DNA of 23,903 nt, taken from the NCBI GenBank assembly GCA_007131745.1, contig SLPX01000120.1, forward strand, positions 1 to 23,903, written 5' to 3'. Under the pieces are notes generated by a model, which worked only from the letters and a program-made list of their open reading frames with translations, ran no database searches and had not been told where the DNA came from. The translations under genes were made by a program, and so were the position numbers. Shown here one piece after another: positions 20,610-23,903 of the stretch. Origin of the DNA: Myxococcales bacterium (GTDB lineage: Bacteria > Myxococcota > Polyangia > HGW-17 > SLPX01). Within the stretch, counting starts at the first letter, position 1. The number at the start of each line of letters is the position of its first letter.

Positions 20610-21463
20610 AGTTTTTTATCTTTTCGTTGATTTCAATGTTCTTTGTTTTCCCCGGCCGGGCGGATGCGGTTCCATGGAACAGGGTGATGAACTGCCCGCA
20701 GAGCAAATTGACAAGCAGGGACCGTTCAAGAGCCGAACGTCTGATGAAGTCGATAAACAATTATTACGGATGCTCGGACACGGTGGCGAATTGCCTCAGA
20801 AAAGATCCCAAGAACCAGACGGCCAGAAGAGTCGCGGGCATGATATGCCGCATGGTAGCGCAGGATCGCTCCGACGGAGTCATCAAGAAAGAAGTCATGT
20901 TCCGCGCGCGCTCCATGCACCCCTTCAGAAAACACAAGATAAAACTCCACAAATCACATTGCACCATGGACCCGAAAAAAGCCAAGGTGGTGGTTACCTC
21001 TTTCACGGATTTCAGTTGCCCCTACTGCAGAATAGTCATGCCTTTTTTGAAACGAATCGCGGACAGGTCCAACGGTGATGTGGCCCTATGTTTCAAACAC
21101 TTTCCAACCCAGACACACGGAGAAGCAGCCGTCATGGGTTCACAAGCTTCGGTAGCGGCCGCCAGGCAGGGAAAGTTCTGGGAGTATTTCGATATTCTCT
21201 ACAGCAACAAGGATCACAGCAACAGGCAGCTTGAACGATATGCCGAGCAGGCGGGACTGGATGTAGCGAAATTCAGAAAAGAACTCAACAGCCGCGCGGT
21301 GCGCCGTTTTGTAGCGGTCGACAAGCAAGAGGGGTTGAACATGAAGGTAAAGGGGACGCCGACCATTTACTTGAACGGAAAAGAATACTTGGGGCGAAAA
21401 GACAATGCCGAAGTGAGAGATCGAATAGAGGAGGAATTGCATCTTGTAGGCGGGGGACAATAG
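20606..21463 (+). CDS. DsbA-like thiol-disulfide oxidoreductase with N-terminal Cys domain
   Basis: This 285-residue protein has a signal peptide (MKFFIFSLISMFFVFPGRADA, cleavage after ADA). GGAGG lies eight bases before the ATG at 20606, which overlaps the previous stop. The thioredoxin-fold domain (about 125-280) has VVTSFTDFSCPYCRIVMPFL with the active site C138-P-Y-C141. It also has CFKHFP, an inserted helical region, and the cis-Pro loop KGTPTIYLNGKEY, as in the DsbA/DsbG 'Thioredoxin_4' type. Before it, residues about 25-105 form a small helical domain with several Cys (MNCPQSK, YGCSDTVANCL, GMICRM). Its pattern resembles the CcmH/NrfF-like domains fused to DsbA proteins in related bacteria; that comparison is tentative. 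It likely oxidises or isomerises disulfides in the periplasm, recharged by the MauE-like protein. Confidence 0.87.
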   Translation: MKFFIFSLISMFFVFPGRADAVPWNRVMNCPQSKLTSRDRSRAERLMKSINNYYGCSDTVANCLRKDPKNQTARRVAGMICRMVAQDRSDGVIKKEVMFRARSMHPFRKHKIKLHKSHCTMDPKKAKVVVTSFTDFSCPYCRIVMPFLKRIADRSNGDVALCFKHFPTQTHGEAAVMGSQASVAAARQGKFWEYFDILYSNKDHSNRQLERYAEQAGLDVAKFRKELNSRAVRRFVAVDKQEGLNMKVKGTPTIYLNGKEYLGRKDNAEVRDRIEEELHLVGGGQ

Positions 21464-21466
21464 CGC

Positions 21467-23098
21467 ATGCTGAAAGTCATCTGGATCATGCTGATGCTAA
21501 TCGGCGATCCGGTGGGAGCAAAACAGCCCGCCGAAAAGCCTGATGCGCATACACAACTGGATCCTGGAATCGCGGAGAGAGAACTCGCGCTCGGCCAGCT
21601 TGCATATCGCGAATCGCGATTCAAAGAAGCTGTGAACCACTTTGACGAGGCGCTGAAGCACGGAGCGGATGAGGCTGAAACTCTTTATTGGCGTGGGTTG
21701 GCTCATTTCCGGCTCGGGAATCACGAAAAAGCCGAAGGGGATCTCATGGCCGCGTCGTCGGAATTTTCAGATGACATACCTTTGCGTTTGGCCCTGGGAA
21801 GAGCTCAGATGGCGCAGGGAAAATTCATGTGGGCCATGAGGCAATTCATGTTCGTGACCGAAGAACGGCCCGAGGACGTGGAGGCGTTGCTGGACCTGGC
21901 CTATTCTCTCATGAGGATGGATGCATTCACTGAGGCGACGGAAGTTCTCGAGAATGCGATCAAGATTGCTCCCGAAGGAGACCTGCGCGATCGCGCTGGT
22001 CTTTTACTCGGAATATGCCATTACAGGGCCGAAAACATGTCGGACGCGAGGGGATTGCTTTTCGGGATCAGGAAAGGGCGTTTGGCGCGCGGAGCGGGCC
22101 AAGTATTGGAACGAATTCTGGAAATGGAAGCCTCCATCGAAAAAGGCTGGAGAGCTTATTTCACAGCCGGCGCGGGCGTGGATTCAAACCCCGTCATGGG
22201 CGATGAACCAATACCAGGTCTTTCCAGATCCGAAGACGCGGCCCTGGATTTCATGTTGGCCGCGGGTCTCCACTGGACCCCTTTCGTCAGGGGCGCGCAC
22301 TCGCTGGCAGGCCGGATCGACCTGGGCCGGCATTTCTACGTTGCTCCCTGGGATCTCGAAGAAGCGCACAAGAACGTCGAAGCATTCAGCATGACAACTG
22401 TTTCAGCGGGTGGAGATTACACATTTGCTTATCTCAGGCCGAGGGGGGTCAGAAAACTCAAAGTGGGATACAATTTCAGGCTGGTTCAGCTTGACGGAGG
22501 AGACGGGCTGCCGGGTGAAGACAAACCCTTCATTTTTTCCGAATCCCACGGTTTGTCGTTGAACTGGTCCATGCAAAACCGCGCGGATCGAACATTCGAC
22601 TTGCAACTTCGGCCGTTTTATTCCGCTTACCGGGACAATGACCGCGACGGAGCGGGAGTTATGGGAAAGGCACGCTGGTCACTTTTTTTCAGGGAAGGCC
22701 GGCTCAAGCTCTTTCCCGAATTGACGCTTGGTTACACCGACGCACAATTTGACGGATGGAAGCACCTGACCGCGGGCGGATGGTTGGGAATGAGCTGGCT
22801 CGGCCCATGGAATCTGGATTTTTCCGGATACTTGAGCCAAGAGGCCAGGATTCATCCAGCATCGAAAAACGCTTTCGGAGTGGGCGCCAATCCATGGAAC
22901 CTGGATTCCGATGTCTACCGTCAGGACCATGTCACAACTCTTGCCGCGGGGGTGGGACGGAGGCTGGACGAGAAAGGGAGATGGAGAATGGATTTGCACA
23001 CCAGGTATATGCGTAGCTGGTCCACGGCCAAATTTTTTCAATACAGCCGGATAACAGCCATGCTGTCGGTGACCGCAATGATTGGAGACAATAAATGA
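21467..23098 (+). CDS. TPR-domain outer-membrane beta-barrel protein
   Basis: This 543-residue protein has a short signal peptide (MLKVIWIMLMLIGDPVGA). TPR repeats span about 35-215 (for example ALGQLAYRESRFKEAVNHFDEAL and ETLYWRGLAHFRLGNHEKAEGDL). From about 226 the sequence turns into alternating amphipathic strands with Gly/Trp/Tyr-rich turns to the C-terminus, starting AYFTAGAGVDSNP. That DSN motif at the first strand is common to TPR-barrels such as the Slam/DUF560 and PgaA-like types. The last strand (ITAMLSVTAMIGDNK) lacks the usual terminal Phe. Slam-type proteins move lipoproteins to the cell surface and PgaA-like ones export polysaccharide, so either would fit an operon starting with a lipoprotein. 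The ATG at 21467 is three bases after the previous stop. The next gene overlaps by four bases. Confidence 0.82.
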   Translation: MLKVIWIMLMLIGDPVGAKQPAEKPDAHTQLDPGIAERELALGQLAYRESRFKEAVNHFDEALKHGADEAETLYWRGLAHFRLGNHEKAEGDLMAASSEFSDDIPLRLALGRAQMAQGKFMWAMRQFMFVTEERPEDVEALLDLAYSLMRMDAFTEATEVLENAIKIAPEGDLRDRAGLLLGICHYRAENMSDARGLLFGIRKGRLARGAGQVLERILEMEASIEKGWRAYFTAGAGVDSNPVMGDEPIPGLSRSEDAALDFMLAAGLHWTPFVRGAHSLAGRIDLGRHFYVAPWDLEEAHKNVEAFSMTTVSAGGDYTFAYLRPRGVRKLKVGYNFRLVQLDGGDGLPGEDKPFIFSESHGLSLNWSMQNRADRTFDLQLRPFYSAYRDNDRDGAGVMGKARWSLFFREGRLKLFPELTLGYTDAQFDGWKHLTAGGWLGMSWLGPWNLDFSGYLSQEARIHPASKNAFGVGANPWNLDSDVYRQDHVTTLAAGVGRRLDEKGRWRMDLHTRYMRSWSTAKFFQYSRITAMLSVTAMIGDNK

Positions 23099-23903
23099 AA
23101 ATGGAACAGACCGGACAGCTCGAAAAATTCACTTTGCAAAAACGAACTATTTCAGACCGGCTGTTCATCCAGCCGTTGGCAGCACTGATCGCATGGATGT
23201 GCTTGAGTGGGGTGCATGCAAATCCGAATGTTGAATCCACGGTTTCCCACGTGGTGGTGATCCAAGGAGACGTCTTTGTGGATCACCAAGACGGCAGACG
23301 GAAAGAACAGCGGGTAACCGCAGGAGAAATCCCCACGAAAGGAGTTTTTCGCGTTGAAGAGAACAGCTACATAAAACTCTTGCTCCCGGGCGGCTGCGTG
23401 TTGAGAGGTTACGGAGAAACAAGATTCCAACTGGCCGATCCAAAGGGAAACTCTAAATGCGCTAAGGTCGACGTGTCGGAAGGCCGAGCCCGTTTCGCAG
23501 CTCCTTTGAACACCATGGGAAAACTGAACGTGCGAAACATGAAAGCTCGCGTGGACGGTGGATCCGTAAGGGTATACGCAACCAAAAATCCCCGCGTATG
23601 CACAATACAGGGAAATGCAAAAACAAACGCGCAGATCAACTCCAGTGAAACGCTTATAGATGAAGATGAAGAAGAAGCTGAAGAAAAATCCAAAGAAAAA
23701 GCTGAAGAAACCGATAGCTTGGAAGAAACTTGGACATTGATTCCCGTGGATCAATGTGCGGTAGCGGACACGGAAGTCGACGAGCCGATTGAAGATTTTT
23801 GGGTAGAAAAAATGGTTTCCGTGGACGAAGTCGTTCCAGGAATCAGCCTCGACCTTGAGCCTGTTCTGCCGGCTCGAAGAACGACCGCGGACCGGGAAGG
23901 AGT
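23095..23903 (+). CDS. FecR-domain protein, partial (3' end outside the window)
   Basis: The ATG at 23095 overlaps the preceding stop (ATGA). The frame stays open to the window end, giving at least 269 codons. An unusually long polar N-terminus (about 22 residues) precedes a hydrophobic signal or membrane segment (about 23-42, ending GVHA). Residues about 48-150 follow the FecR pattern: HVVVIQGDVFVDHQDG, FRVEENSYIKLLLPGGCVLRGYGETRFQL, then VDVSEGRARF. This is a periplasmic all-beta domain. A highly acidic low-complexity segment (about 189-212, DEDEEEAEEKSKEKAEE) comes next. True FecR regulates iron-citrate sigma factors, but stand-alone FecR-like domains next to TPR and barrel proteins are more often envelope or scaffold proteins. 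No sigma factor is encoded in the window, so a structural role fits better. Confidence 0.8.
   Translation, partial: MKMEQTGQLEKFTLQKRTISDRLFIQPLAALIAWMCLSGVHANPNVESTVSHVVVIQGDVFVDHQDGRRKEQRVTAGEIPTKGVFRVEENSYIKLLLPGGCVLRGYGETRFQLADPKGNSKCAKVDVSEGRARFAAPLNTMGKLNVRNMKARVDGGSVRVYATKNPRVCTIQGNAKTNAQINSSETLIDEDEEEAEEKSKEKAEETDSLEETWTLIPVDQCAVADTEVDEPIEDFWVEKMVSVDEVVPGISLDLEPVLPARRTTADREG

Noticed and set aside
1..23903. tRNA, rRNA, insertion sequences, integrases or prophage genes
   Set aside because: None recognised on either strand, so mobility is suggested only indirectly by toxin-antitoxin modules and the repeat region.

Overview
The window looks like a chromosome segment from a Gram-negative bacterium. 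The closest fit is the Myxococcota/Bradymonadota-type former Deltaproteobacteria. The reasons are the many lipoprotein signal peptides, the cysteine-rich secreted proteins with CGNG/CGDG..EECD repeats, the MopE-type DNNCNGxxDE motifs, the GNCG repeats and the small charged lipoproteins. This placement is inference from protein style; no rRNA or tRNA gene is present to confirm it.

Layout. 1-420 (minus): the start of an unidentified membrane or secreted protein, and an FtsB/DivIC-like division protein. 816-2270: two PIN-domain toxin-antitoxin modules, one toxin-first on plus and one Phd/PIN on minus with a readable promoter and operator. 2287-2592: a repeat-bearing non-coding stretch. 2688-9526: five lipoproteins. 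Two are large and Cys-rich (670 aa, and 330 aa with 38-residue repeats), one is a 714-aa protein of unknown family, and two are small and charged. 9527-9843: a divergent regulatory region with an 11-bp inverted repeat and a leader mini-ORF.

9844-16572 is the most interesting block, a tight co-directional operon. It encodes a TorD-like chaperone, a Tat-exported molybdopterin oxidoreductase of the PsrA/PhsA type, a four-cluster ferredoxin subunit with a C-terminal membrane helix, RnfD, RnfC and MobA. No NrfD/PsrC-type quinol subunit is present, and no RnfA, B, E or G. My reading is a molybdoenzyme whose electrons are exchanged with NAD(H) through an RnfC-RnfD module instead of the quinone pool. 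The substrate cannot be told from the sequence.

16619-17261: a RHH-antitoxin/PIN-toxin pair. 17473-23903: a second tight operon. It encodes a MopE/FGE-like lipoprotein, a membrane-anchored double rhodanese lacking catalytic cysteines, a MauE/DoxX-like membrane protein, a DsbA-like thiol oxidoreductase, a TPR plus beta-barrel outer-membrane protein, and a FecR-domain protein that runs off the window. It reads as an envelope or surface-assembly system with its own disulfide chemistry, which fits the Cys-rich secretome of the region.
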